DNA from: CAZVJA01 sp964626885
Lineage (GTDB): Bacteria > Planctomycetota > Planctomycetia > Planctomycetales > Planctomycetaceae
DNA: 31,765 nt
Reading direction: 5' to 3'
Assembly (NCBI GenBank): GCA_964626885.1
Contig: CAZVJA010000042.1
Location: forward strand, 1 to 31,765
In this document: positions 24,706 to 31,765 of the stretch, in pieces
How the letters are laid out: every line of letters starts with the position of its first letter
How positions within the stretch are numbered: the first letter of the stretch is position 1
Program-made: the position numbers and the translations under genes
The notes under the pieces: model-generated
Databases searched by the model: none
Seen by the model: only the letters and a program-made list of their open reading frames with translations
Told to the model about the DNA's origin: nothing

Positions 24706-25878
24706 TCAACAAAACGCCGCGGCTGCGAGCGCGTACAGCACCGCCGTCCGCTCCAGTTCCGACACCGGCACCTCCTCATACAGCGTGTGTGCCCCTTTTC
24801 CCCCCGGACCATGCGTGATCGCCGGGATGCCCCCCCGACTGGCAAACGTGTTGCCGGCGTCGACGAATGGCTTCGCTCCGATCGGCAGCGGCGCACCCAT
24901 CACGCACGTCGCCGCTGATTGAAACGCCTGCACCAGCCGATGGGCCGGGTCGATCTCGAACGCATCGCGCACCAAGTGAAACTTCGTCTCGGCATGCGTC
25001 CCGGTGCCTGCGACCGTCTCGTCGATCAGGCGAAGGCATTGCGCCTCGACCTCACTCACCGAACTCCCCGGCAGCCAGCGGCGTGTTCCGGAAAGCTGAT
25101 AGTCGACCGGCGACTGATTGTAGATTTCTCCGGCTGCCACACGTCCGACAAACAGGCTTTCCCGACCGGCCAATGGATGCGTCCGTTGCGACAGTTCTTC
25201 ATCGAACCGGGCGAATCTCCGCACAAGCTCCGAGCCGACCCGGATCACGTTCGGCTGTTCGATGCCCCCGAGCACCTCATGCATAGGTTCGCCGTCGCGC
25301 TTCACCGAGACTTCGAGAATTCCCAGCCCGCGGCCGACCACCGCCAGACGGTCGCACAGATACTCCGGCAGCAGCACGCCGTCGCCAACGTACCCCGCGT
25401 CAATCAGCCGATCGACCTGGCTGCCGTCTCCCCAGGGAGATTCGTGCAGGTCGTGCGCGGTGAGTAGCACGTCCCCCTGCGAAACGATTCCCAGCTCGCG
25501 AATCACGCGAAGCGCTTCGATCGCCGCCGCGAGGCCTCCCTTCATGTCCGAAGCTCCGCTTCCATACAGCTTCCCCTGCTCGACGCGCGGAGGAACAAAC
25601 GGCAGATGCACGGTGTCGAGGTGCCCGTTGAACTGAATCGTTCGCCCCGGCTTCCCCGACTTCCAGCGCACCGCCACGGCGGGAGCTTCGGGCCAACCGG
25701 CTTCTGGCCGTTCGACGTCGAAGCCCTCCGCGGCCAGCAGTTTCGCCAAACGGTCGGCGACCGCCGCGCCGCTGCGCGTGGGACTTGGAACCTCAATCAA
25801 ACGAACGGCGGTCTCAACCAGTCGGTCACTGTTGATCGCGGCACGGACTCGGGGGGCCAATTCGGTGGGGCAGGTCAT
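24706..25878 (-). CDS. M20-family metallopeptidase/deacylase (ArgE/DapE-like)
   Basis: The product has 390 residues, the usual length for M20 hydrolases, which remove amino-acid or acyl groups with two zinc ions. The ATG at 25878 is the first Met giving a family-like N-terminus. Metal-site motifs: FNGHLDTVH (83-91, His86), GASDMKGG (108-115, Asp111) and the C-terminal GPGGKGAHTLYEEV (357-370, His364). The dimerisation-domain His is in DGEPMHEV (195-202). The segment normally reading 'EE' appears as HDLHESPWGDGS (142-153), so the catalytic Glu may be replaced by His145 with Glu146 as the remaining acid, or the alignment is shifted. Substrate cannot be named: acetylornithine deacetylase, succinyl-diaminopimelate desuccinylase and carboxypeptidase-like members share these motifs. 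The stop codon directly abuts the assembly gap. Confidence 0.88.
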   Translation of the reverse strand: MTCPTELAPRVRAAINSDRLVETAVRLIEVPSPTRSGAAVADRLAKLLAAEGFDVERPEAGWPEAPAVAVRWKSGKPGRTIQFNGHLDTVHLPFVPPRVEQGKLYGSGASDMKGGLAAAIEALRVIRELGIVSQGDVLLTAHDLHESPWGDGSQVDRLIDAGYVGDGVLLPEYLCDRLAVVGRGLGILEVSVKRDGEPMHEVLGGIEQPNVIRVGSELVRRFARFDEELSQRTHPLAGRESLFVGRVAAGEIYNQSPVDYQLSGTRRWLPGSSVSEVEAQCLRLIDETVAGTGTHAETKFHLVRDAFEIDPAHRLVQAFQSAATCVMGAPLPIGAKPFVDAGNTFASRGGIPAITHGPGGKGAHTLYEEVPVSELERTAVLYALAAAAFC

Positions 25879-26051
25879 CTCGCTGGAGCTTCCCTGAGAG
25901 GTGAGGGGTGGTGACGACTTCAATATCGGCGAAAATTTGCGGTGTTCGACCCTGTCGATTCCGGTCCGCTTGCGTTGTTTTTCCCGCCTCATTAGCTTGA
26001 TGACTGTTCCCCAAGGATGCAAACCTGATCTTCGCGAAAGGGAGACGACCG

Positions 26052-27410
26052 GTGAAGCGGTTCGGATGGCTGGGAGTTGTCGTTCTGGTGTGTGCCGGAA
26101 TCGTAGGGTGCGGAAATTCCACCGCCAAGAAAGAACAGGATTCGAACGATCAGTCTCCCCCCAAGGCGAAGGCATCGCTCGGCAAACCGACGAACAACGG
26201 CGCGGGAAAATCCCCCTCGGCCGCGAAAGCCGAGCCGAAAAAAGACGAGCATACCGCGGCCGTGGAGAAAGTCGGCGGGAAGTTGAAATTCAATGCCGAA
26301 GGTAAGGTGACCGAGGTCGATCTTTCCAACGGCGGCAGCGATGCCGACCTGGCGCACGTCAAAGAGTTCCCCGCGCTGGAGCGTCTTGTGCTCGAAGGTC
26401 CGGAGTACACCTCCGCCGGGCTCGCGCAACTCAAGGGACTTTCGAATCTGCGCGTGCTCGTGCTCACGAAAACCGGCACCAACGACGAGGGGCTTGCGCA
26501 TCTGGCGGATCTGAAGTCGCTCGAAGTCCTCAACCTCTTCCAGACCGACATCCGCGATGACGGCCTCAAGCATCTGGCGGCACTTCCCAAACTCAAGGAT
26601 CTCGACCTCCGGCGAACGGTGCTGACCGATGCGGGAATCGCCAATCTCACCACATTCCCGGCGCTAAAGGTCGTCAAGCTTCAAGACTCCGACCGACTCT
26701 CGGAAGGCTGCGTCGATTCACTCCAGAAAATTCCCACGTTGGAACGGATCGGCGTTCGAGGTGCCATCTGGACCGATTCCGCTCTGTTGAAGTTCGGCAA
26801 GATGAAACAGCTGCGCGGCCTGGAACTCGACGACGCCACTTCCATCACCGATGACGGATTGAGCAATCTGAAGGATCTCAAGGAACTGCAGGTCCTCAGC
26901 GTGCGCGGTTCGGCTATTGGCGATGCGGGAATTGCCCACTTGGAAGGTCTGACGAAGCTCACCCGCATGATGCTCCGCGATACGCTTGTGGGTGACCCCT
27001 CGATGAGTGTGCTGGCGAAGATGCCCGGCCTGGACACCCTCGAACTGGCCGAGACTCAGGTCGGCGACGCCGGGCTCCAACAAATCAGCACGCTGAGCAA
27101 GATGGAGCGGCTTGATCTGTGGAAGACGAAGATCACCGCGGCGGGATTGGTCCATCTCACAAAGCTGGTCAACCTCATCGAGTTGAACCTTGATGGGACC
27201 GAAATCAACGACGACTCGCTGAAAAACCTGGTGGGATTGTCGCGGCTGGAGTCGCTCAACCTCTCGAATACGCAAATCAGCGGTGCCGGGCTACAGCATC
27301 TCAAAGGACTCAAAAGCCTGAAGTCCCTGGAGTTGAACTTCACCAGCGTGACCGACGACGATATCAAGTCGCTCCAGGAAGCGCTCCCGAACTGTAAAAT
27401 CGTCCGTTAG
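26052..27410 (+). CDS. Leucine-rich-repeat lipoprotein
   Basis: The product has 452 residues, starting with GTG preceded by a GGGAGA purine stretch. A short basic/hydrophobic leader ends in the lipobox GIVGC, with Cys20 expected to be lipidated. Residues ~22-75 are a Lys/Ser/Pro linker. Residues ~80-450 are about 14-15 leucine-rich repeats of ~24 residues with a regular pattern such as LKHLAALPKLKDLDLRRT, where a DAG/DDG turn and 'GL..L..L..L..L.L..T' recur. Such repeats usually bind proteins; the ligand is unknown. Planctomycetes encode many of these envelope LRR proteins. It is divergent from the M20 gene (173-base spacer); I found no clear promoter. Confidence 0.9.
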   Translation: MKRFGWLGVVVLVCAGIVGCGNSTAKKEQDSNDQSPPKAKASLGKPTNNGAGKSPSAAKAEPKKDEHTAAVEKVGGKLKFNAEGKVTEVDLSNGGSDADLAHVKEFPALERLVLEGPEYTSAGLAQLKGLSNLRVLVLTKTGTNDEGLAHLADLKSLEVLNLFQTDIRDDGLKHLAALPKLKDLDLRRTVLTDAGIANLTTFPALKVVKLQDSDRLSEGCVDSLQKIPTLERIGVRGAIWTDSALLKFGKMKQLRGLELDDATSITDDGLSNLKDLKELQVLSVRGSAIGDAGIAHLEGLTKLTRMMLRDTLVGDPSMSVLAKMPGLDTLELAETQVGDAGLQQISTLSKMERLDLWKTKITAAGLVHLTKLVNLIELNLDGTEINDDSLKNLVGLSRLESLNLSNTQISGAGLQHLKGLKSLKSLELNFTSVTDDDIKSLQEALPNCKIVR

Positions 27411-27683
27411 AACATTCGCCCCGTGTGATTTCTCCGTGGACTGTGGGGATTCCCCGTTGTAGCGGGGTGAAGTGGGCACCCCCCGAAACGTACTGGGAGT
27501 CTCCCGGGTCAAAAGGATGATGTTGCGAACCGCCGGGTCGCACGACTCCCTCGCCCAACTGCTGGCGGGGGCGCCGAAGCTCCGCCAAACTGACGTACCT
27601 CGCGCACTTCGCGTAGCGCGGAGTCTGCAGATTGCGTGTTTCGTCGGACTCGATGCAAACTACGCCATTCGTCGCTCGTTTCA
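27411..27683. other. Intergenic region after the LRR gene
   Basis: No gene is apparent. A hairpin CCCCG-TTGTAG-CGGGG at 27452-27467 lies ~45 bases after the LRR stop; it has no T-run, so I do not call it a terminator. The remainder shows nothing I recognise. Confidence 0.4.
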
Positions 27684-27734
27684 ACCCTCGCCCCTCGCGG
27701 GAGAGGGTGGCCGCGCAGCGGTCGGGTGAGGGGG
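27684..27734 (-). repeat. Palindromic GC-rich repeat, copy 1 (inverted relative to copies 2 and 3)
   Basis: On the minus strand it reads CCCCCTCACCCGACCG..., then GGCCACCCTCTCCC and GCGAGGGGCGAGGG. It shares CCCCCTCACCC and GGCC.CCCTCTCCCGC.AGGGG with copies 2 and 3 but carries an extra CCGC-GCA-GCGG hairpin. It ends 5 bases from the DUF559 stop codon. Confidence 0.7.
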
Positions 27735-27739
27735 CATGG

Positions 27740-28093
27740 TTATTGTGCCGACGATCCGCCCGTTTGCAGCGCGTTCCAGATTCCCTCCGCGACGGTATCC
27801 CAGTCCTCGACAACTTCGTAGTTCCAGAAACGCAGGACGCGGAAATTCTGGCTCTCCAGCCAGCGAGTCCGCTCAGCGTCGTAATTCCGCCTCAACGTAT
27901 GTTGCCCGCCGTCGAGTTCGATGATCAGCCGCCGCTCGAGACAGATGAAGTCGACGACGTACGCACCGAACGGAAATTGGCGACGAAACTTAAAATTCTG
28001 GAAGCGGCGATCACGCAGTTTTGTCCAGACGAGTTGCTCGACCTCAGGCATCGTTTTGCGGAGTGCGCGGGCGCGGCGATGGTTGCCCGTCAT
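27740..28093 (-). CDS. DUF559-domain protein (Vsr-like endonuclease fold)
   Basis: The product has 117 residues, the typical length. The whole chain is a DUF559 domain: MPEVEQLVWTKLRDRR (15-30), FKFRRQFPFGAYVVDF (34-49), RLIIELDGGQHTLRRNYD (55-72, Asp61, His65), and RVLRFWNYEVVED (85-97). Asp48, Glu59 and the DGGQH stretch fit the PD-(D/E)XK/Vsr-like nuclease pattern. The family is proposed to be nuclease-related; biochemical evidence is limited. The gene lies between inverted copies of a GC-rich palindromic repeat (5 bases after its stop, 19 bases before its start). ATG 28093 has no clear ribosome site. A repeat-mobilising or repair role is inference. Confidence 0.88.
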   Translation of the reverse strand: MTGNHRRARALRKTMPEVEQLVWTKLRDRRFQNFKFRRQFPFGAYVVDFICLERRLIIELDGGQHTLRRNYDAERTRWLESQNFRVLRFWNYEVVEDWDTVAEGIWNALQTGGSSAQ

Positions 28094-28112
28094 AAAAGCT
28101 GTTCCCTTAAAG

Positions 28113-28158
28113 CCCCCTCACCCCCGGCCCCTCTCCCGCAAGGGGAGAGGGGAGTAAG
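28113..28158 (+). repeat. Palindromic GC-rich repeat, copy 2
   Basis: The segment starts CCCCCTCACCCCCGG and contains a perfect 10-base hairpin, CCCCTCTCCC (28128-28137) with GGGAGAGGGG (28143-28152), then AGTAAG. It matches copy 3 over 42 bases with very few changes. Confidence 0.8.
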
Positions 28159-28270
28159 ATTTATCTGCCATCTCTGTCGGGTAGTTCAACGCTTCGGGCA
28201 CGTGTGCCAATGGCCCCGCAAGTATCGATCGCTTCAACAACAGGAAATGCATCGGCAAACCACACAGTGC

Positions 28271-28672
28271 TCAATTCGAGATGGGATAACATCCCCCCTC
28301 TCGGATAATCAGAGGGATATCCTGTACCCATGGGGTCTTATCCAGAATTCCCACTACGGTGACTTTTTCCCTGGTCTTGGGAGACCAATTGCGCGCGCCC
28401 GTCACATAGGAAAAACGGATCGTCGTTTGGTCGAAGTAAATCAGCGTATATTCCTTAAAGGAATCATCGTACACGCCCTGGAGTGTCACCCGTTTTCCGA
28501 GCAGGCCCTCGAGCTGGGAAGCACTCGTCACAGGGTGCGCATAGATGAACGCCGAGTAATACCAAAGTACGACCAGGACCAAGAGCACTCCCGAGCACAG
28601 ACACACAACGACAGGTAATCTCTTGAAATTACTCACTACGGATTTGTTGTCGGGGGACCGCGAGACTTTCAT
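28271..28672 (-). CDS. Small one-TM protein of unknown function
   Basis: The product has 133 residues from the ATG at 28672, which follows GAGGG about 12 bases upstream; a GTG at 28732 would add 20 unrelated residues. A TM helix is predicted at ~18-42 (LPVVVCLCSGVLLVLVVLWY). The C-terminal ~85 residues look like a small beta-barrel: LLGKRVTLQGVYDDS, YTLIYFDQTTIRF, REKVTVVGILDKTP, QDIPLIIREGGCYPI. This is reminiscent of OB-type folds that accompany membrane anchors; I recognise no specific family. It lies between two repeat copies, next to the DUF559 gene, and is not obviously part of an operon. Confidence 0.65.
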   Translation of the reverse strand: MKVSRSPDNKSVVSNFKRLPVVVCLCSGVLLVLVVLWYYSAFIYAHPVTSASQLEGLLGKRVTLQGVYDDSFKEYTLIYFDQTTIRFSYVTGARNWSPKTREKVTVVGILDKTPWVQDIPLIIREGGCYPISN

Positions 28673-28815
28673 GAACAGCAAACCCTCATGAAATGAAGGC
28701 ACGGCGGCCTCGTACAGAATTTTAATCGCCACGCCTTAAGTGTCATCCAGCGTGCTGCGTTTGGTAAGAGGAGAAATCCGGCTATGAAAAGGGCGCGTCG
28801 TGCATACGACGAGCT

Positions 28816-28858
28816 CTCACCCCCGGCCCCTTTCCCCGCGAGGGGAGAGGGGAGTAAG
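28816..28858 (+). repeat. Palindromic GC-rich repeat, copy 3
   Basis: CTCACCCCCGGCCCC followed by TTTCCCCGCGAGGGGAGAGG and GGAGTAAG. It is nearly identical to copy 2 and has the same orientation. It lies 55 bases from the stop codon of the dehydrogenase gene and ~140 bases upstream of the small TM gene. Confidence 0.8.
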
Positions 28859-28912
28859 ACGCGAGCGTGCCGTGCGCGATCAACGGCGCGAACGCGCTGA
28901 TCCTCGAGATCC

Positions 28913-31765
28913 TTATTCCGACACCACCTCCACGCGCCGCCAGAAGGCGTACTCGTTGTTCCAGTCGTTCGGGTGGTTATCGACGATAATTTCGACCGTC
29001 TTGCCGGCGAAGCGGGTGAGATCCACTTCATGCTCCGCCCAACCGTCCGGGGCCGATTTTGGCCCGACGGTGGTGTCGAGCAGGGTTTCCCGGTTCACTT
29101 TGACGATCAGCCGAAAGTCCCCCTGCGGATGGTGGGCAACTTCAATCATGAGCCGCGACTTCTTTCCCTCGGGAATGGTGAACGTCCCTTTGAGAATACA
29201 GCCGAGCATGCGGTCTTCGTGAATCGGATGCGTCCGGACGACGGTCTTGCGTCCCCAATAGTCTTTGAGGAGCGCGAGTCCTTCGCCGCCGGCGTCGGGC
29301 GTCATGAATCCGGGCGCGACTTCCGACAGGATCGACGCGAACTGTTCTCGGTCGCGGGTTTCGATCGGGGTGATTTCGCCGGCCCCCGCCAAACGCCGCG
29401 CTTTCGGATCGGTCGGTGGGCGGTCGAGCGTGACGTAGGCGAACAGGTCGACAATTTCCTGTTGCGTGAGTTGGTTCTCGAGCTGCTCGGGCATCATCGA
29501 AACTTCGCTGGTCCGCGATTCCTCGACGTCGTCGCGCGCGATTGTTTCGAGCTTTCCCCCTTGCACCTTGAGCACGACTCGCTGCGGCGTGTCCTCGACA
29601 AGCAGCCCGGTCAGCAGGCGTCCTTCGGAAGTGAGCACGGTCTGGGCCCGGTACGCGGAGCCGATGACCAGGCTCGGATCGAAGACGTTCGAGAGGAGTT
29701 GATCGAACGAGTTGCGGCCGTTGAGGGTGATATCGGGGCCGACGTCGACCCCTTCGCCATAGATGCGGTGACACTGGGCGCACACCTTCTTGAAGACCTT
29801 TTCGCCGGCGAGGGCATTCCCGGAGTTTGAACGAATGAGCCGCTTCATCCGGCCGATGATGATGTCCCGTTCGGGGTTTCGTCCTTCACGGACCTGTCCC
29901 CACTGGGCTTGGACTTGCGCGGCGAGTTCTTTATCGCCCGAAGAGAGGAGACGGCGAATCTGCGTGAGGTTGAGGGCGGTCGTCGGCACCTGCTTCGCAC
30001 CAATGGCGGCGAGTAACTTTTTGCTCCAGGCAACCCGCTGCGTGAGGAGTTCGGCCGCGCGCGGCTGCAACTCCGGCTCGTAGCTGGCGTATTGCTTGAG
30101 GACGACCTCCGCGACGGCGGGGTCATCAACGCGCCCCAGCGATGCCAGTACCCGCGCGCGAAAATCGAGCGGGTTCTCTTTCGGATGCGAGAGGAGATTC
30201 GAGGCGGCCGCAACGACTTCGGGGTCGTGGCCGGAAATCAATGCATCGAATGCCGCGAGCCGCCGTTCGGCGGGAGCATCGGCGGAATGCAGCATCTCGC
30301 GGGCGGCAGCCATTCCGGCGGGATCGGACCAGGTCGCGGAGAGGAGCATCGTTTCGAACCGCAGCGGGCTGCCGGCCGAAGCTGCCAGAACCTCTTTGAA
30401 CGTTGGGTCGAGCGCTGCACGAAGCGACGCTAGTTTGTCACCCGCCAGCTCGCGCGTCTGCACGCGTGTCGCAAGGACATTCAAACAGCCGCGGGCCGCG
30501 TCTGCTGATTTGGACTCCGGCTCGATCAGTTTGCGAACAATCGCCGCGACCGGCTCGGCAGCGAACTGCTTCCGTCCCAGCATCCGCTCGACGACGCGCG
30601 GAAGCAGCGCCGCGATGTTCGGCGCCTGACTCAAATCGCGGGCCGCAATCTCGCGGACTAACTCGTCAGCATGGCCTTCCAGCAGATCATGCAGGTTATT
30701 CCAGACGATGTGCGGAATCAGAATGTCGTCGTCGCATGACTTCAGCACCTCCATGAGAATGGGAATCGGTTCCAATCCCTCGATCTTTCGCGATGCAATG
30801 GCAACCTGCAGCTGCACGTCGCGCGATTCGTCGCGAGACGCTTGCACAATCATCCGCCGCAATTCGGGGCTGACGCTTCCCATGTTTCCGGCGGCGCGAA
30901 CGCCCCACCCCCGGAAGAAGGGATCATCCTGTGCAAACAGCGATCGATGGAAGTTTTCCTCCAGCGGGCCGGAGCCGATGAGTGTCCAGAGGGCATGTCG
31001 GCGGGCCATCTGTTGTGCCTGCTTGTCGAGTGCAAGCCGTTCGAGCTTCGGCCGCGTGGCCGGATCGGCCCGCTCCGTAAGAACCCGTTGAATCGTCTGC
31101 CGCAGATAATCGTTCGGTGCGTTCTTCAAGCGATCGATCAACTGGTCGTCCGTTTCAGCGGCGAGATTGAATCCCCAGACGCGAGGCGTCTCTTTGTAAC
31201 GGACGCGGTAAAGACGTCCTTTCAATCGGTCGATGCCCGGAGGATCGCGGACGGCGTCTTGATAGCAGTGATATCGGTCGTACCAGTCGAGGACATACAG
31301 CGAGCCGTCGGGCCCGGTCTTCTGCACGACCGGCATGGACCAGGGATCGTTGGCGGAGAGAAAGTCGGGTTTCCCTTCGCCGTGATACGTCGAGCCGTTG
31401 CGCGAGAGGACGTCGCAGTTGACGCAGTTGCCGTGGATGTTCCCCATGTACAACCGCCGCCGATATTCCTCGGGATAGGCGTCGCTGTCGAAGAAGTGAA
31501 TGCCGCAGTAGGCGGCTTTCTGGTGCGTATGATTGACGATCGATTCGATCTTCCAGGTGAACGGGGGATACGGTCCCCCCTGGCGGTGGTAGTAGCCGGT
31601 CTCGACGAGATGCCAAAGATGATCGATCACGCAGGCACTGACGAAGGCGCTCCCTTCATTGTCGAGCGCAACGCCCCACGGGTTGCTGGTCCCCTCGGCG
31701 AAAAGTTGAAACTCGCGCGTGCGGGGATGAATGCGGAACAGCGCGCAAGTGAACCGGAATTCTTT
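28913..31765 (-). CDS. Cytochrome-c/HEAT membrane-bound dehydrogenase-like protein (5' end outside window)
   Basis: The last 951 residues are present and the frame is open to the right edge; the GTG at 31630 is not a start, since the translation stays homologous-looking beyond it (FAEGTSNPWGVALDNEGSAF). It is a planctomycete-type multidomain protein. Residues 1-~210 are the end of a beta-propeller dehydrogenase-like domain (MGNIHGNCVNCDVL, DGSLYVLDWYDRYHCYQD). Residues ~215-620 are HEAT-like helical repeats. CAQCH (662-666) is a class I c-type heme site, and Met757/758 in VSMMPEQL is the likely axial ligand. Residues ~820-951 are a beta-sandwich (CILKGTFTIPEGKKSRLMIE, WNNEYAFWRRVEVV) that may bind carbohydrate. 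The family is linked to sugar or polysaccharide catabolism; the substrate is unknown. The protein should be secreted; its signal peptide is outside the window. Confidence 0.93.
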   Translation of the reverse strand, partial: KEFRFTCALFRIHPRTREFQLFAEGTSNPWGVALDNEGSAFVSACVIDHLWHLVETGYYHRQGGPYPPFTWKIESIVNHTHQKAAYCGIHFFDSDAYPEEYRRRLYMGNIHGNCVNCDVLSRNGSTYHGEGKPDFLSANDPWSMPVVQKTGPDGSLYVLDWYDRYHCYQDAVRDPPGIDRLKGRLYRVRYKETPRVWGFNLAAETDDQLIDRLKNAPNDYLRQTIQRVLTERADPATRPKLERLALDKQAQQMARRHALWTLIGSGPLEENFHRSLFAQDDPFFRGWGVRAAGNMGSVSPELRRMIVQASRDESRDVQLQVAIASRKIEGLEPIPILMEVLKSCDDDILIPHIVWNNLHDLLEGHADELVREIAARDLSQAPNIAALLPRVVERMLGRKQFAAEPVAAIVRKLIEPESKSADAARGCLNVLATRVQTRELAGDKLASLRAALDPTFKEVLAASAGSPLRFETMLLSATWSDPAGMAAAREMLHSADAPAERRLAAFDALISGHDPEVVAAASNLLSHPKENPLDFRARVLASLGRVDDPAVAEVVLKQYASYEPELQPRAAELLTQRVAWSKKLLAAIGAKQVPTTALNLTQIRRLLSSGDKELAAQVQAQWGQVREGRNPERDIIIGRMKRLIRSNSGNALAGEKVFKKVCAQCHRIYGEGVDVGPDITLNGRNSFDQLLSNVFDPSLVIGSAYRAQTVLTSEGRLLTGLLVEDTPQRVVLKVQGGKLETIARDDVEESRTSEVSMMPEQLENQLTQQEIVDLFAYVTLDRPPTDPKARRLAGAGEITPIETRDREQFASILSEVAPGFMTPDAGGEGLALLKDYWGRKTVVRTHPIHEDRMLGCILKGTFTIPEGKKSRLMIEVAHHPQGDFRLIVKVNRETLLDTTVGPKSAPDGWAEHEVDLTRFAGKTVEIIVDNHPNDWNNEYAFWRRVEVVSE

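Noticed and set aside
27452..27467. Rho-independent terminator after the LRR gene
   Set aside because: A five-base stem is present but no run of T follows it.
27684..28858. CRISPR array
   Set aside because: Three repeat copies are too few, too unevenly spaced and in mixed orientation; they are interspersed palindromes.

Overview
The window looks like planctomycete DNA. It is GC-rich, and its gene families are typical of that phylum: a cytochrome-c/HEAT 'membrane-bound dehydrogenase' protein, a leucine-rich-repeat lipoprotein, secreted TPR and BON-domain proteins, Ser/Gln/Pro-rich linkers, and a type II secretion-like locus with enlarged subunits. The species cannot be named from the sequence alone. 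A run of 100 N (24606-24705) marks a scaffold join, so the order across it is an assembly inference.

Layout. 1-781 (+): the 3' end of a conserved protein of unknown function. 849-5010 (-): a secreted TPR protein, a small BON-domain secreted protein and a lipoprotein. 5072-20189 (-): a secretion cluster, read right to left as a secretin-like N-domain protein without a barrel, gspH, gspI, gspJ, gspK, a PilM/PilN-type gspL, a PilO/GspM-type protein with a GspC/PilP-like domain, and finally a 1441-residue secretin. 20780-24601 (+): gspE (ATPase), gspF (inner-membrane platform) and gspG (major pseudopilin), divergent from the first block. Together these encode most of a type II secretion machine: outer-membrane channel, assembly platform, ATPase and pseudopilus. 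No separate gspC, gspN or prepilin peptidase (gspO) is visible.

After the gap come an M20 metallopeptidase (-), a divergent leucine-rich-repeat lipoprotein (+), a DUF559 nuclease-like gene tightly bracketed by palindromic GC-rich repeats, a small one-TM protein (-), and the C-terminal 951 residues of a cytochrome-c dehydrogenase-like protein (-) that runs off the right edge.

The most interesting material is the secretion apparatus. The secretin carries about seven repeated periplasmic N-type modules instead of the usual few. A second large secretin-like protein has N-type modules but no barrel. PilO-like and GspC-like (HR) domains appear fused in one protein around a module resembling phage tail proteins. 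Three minor pseudopilins carry long serine-rich tracts. A second candidate is the DUF559 gene between inverted repeat copies, which may be a small repeat-mobilising unit. All functional statements come from reading motifs; no database search was run.
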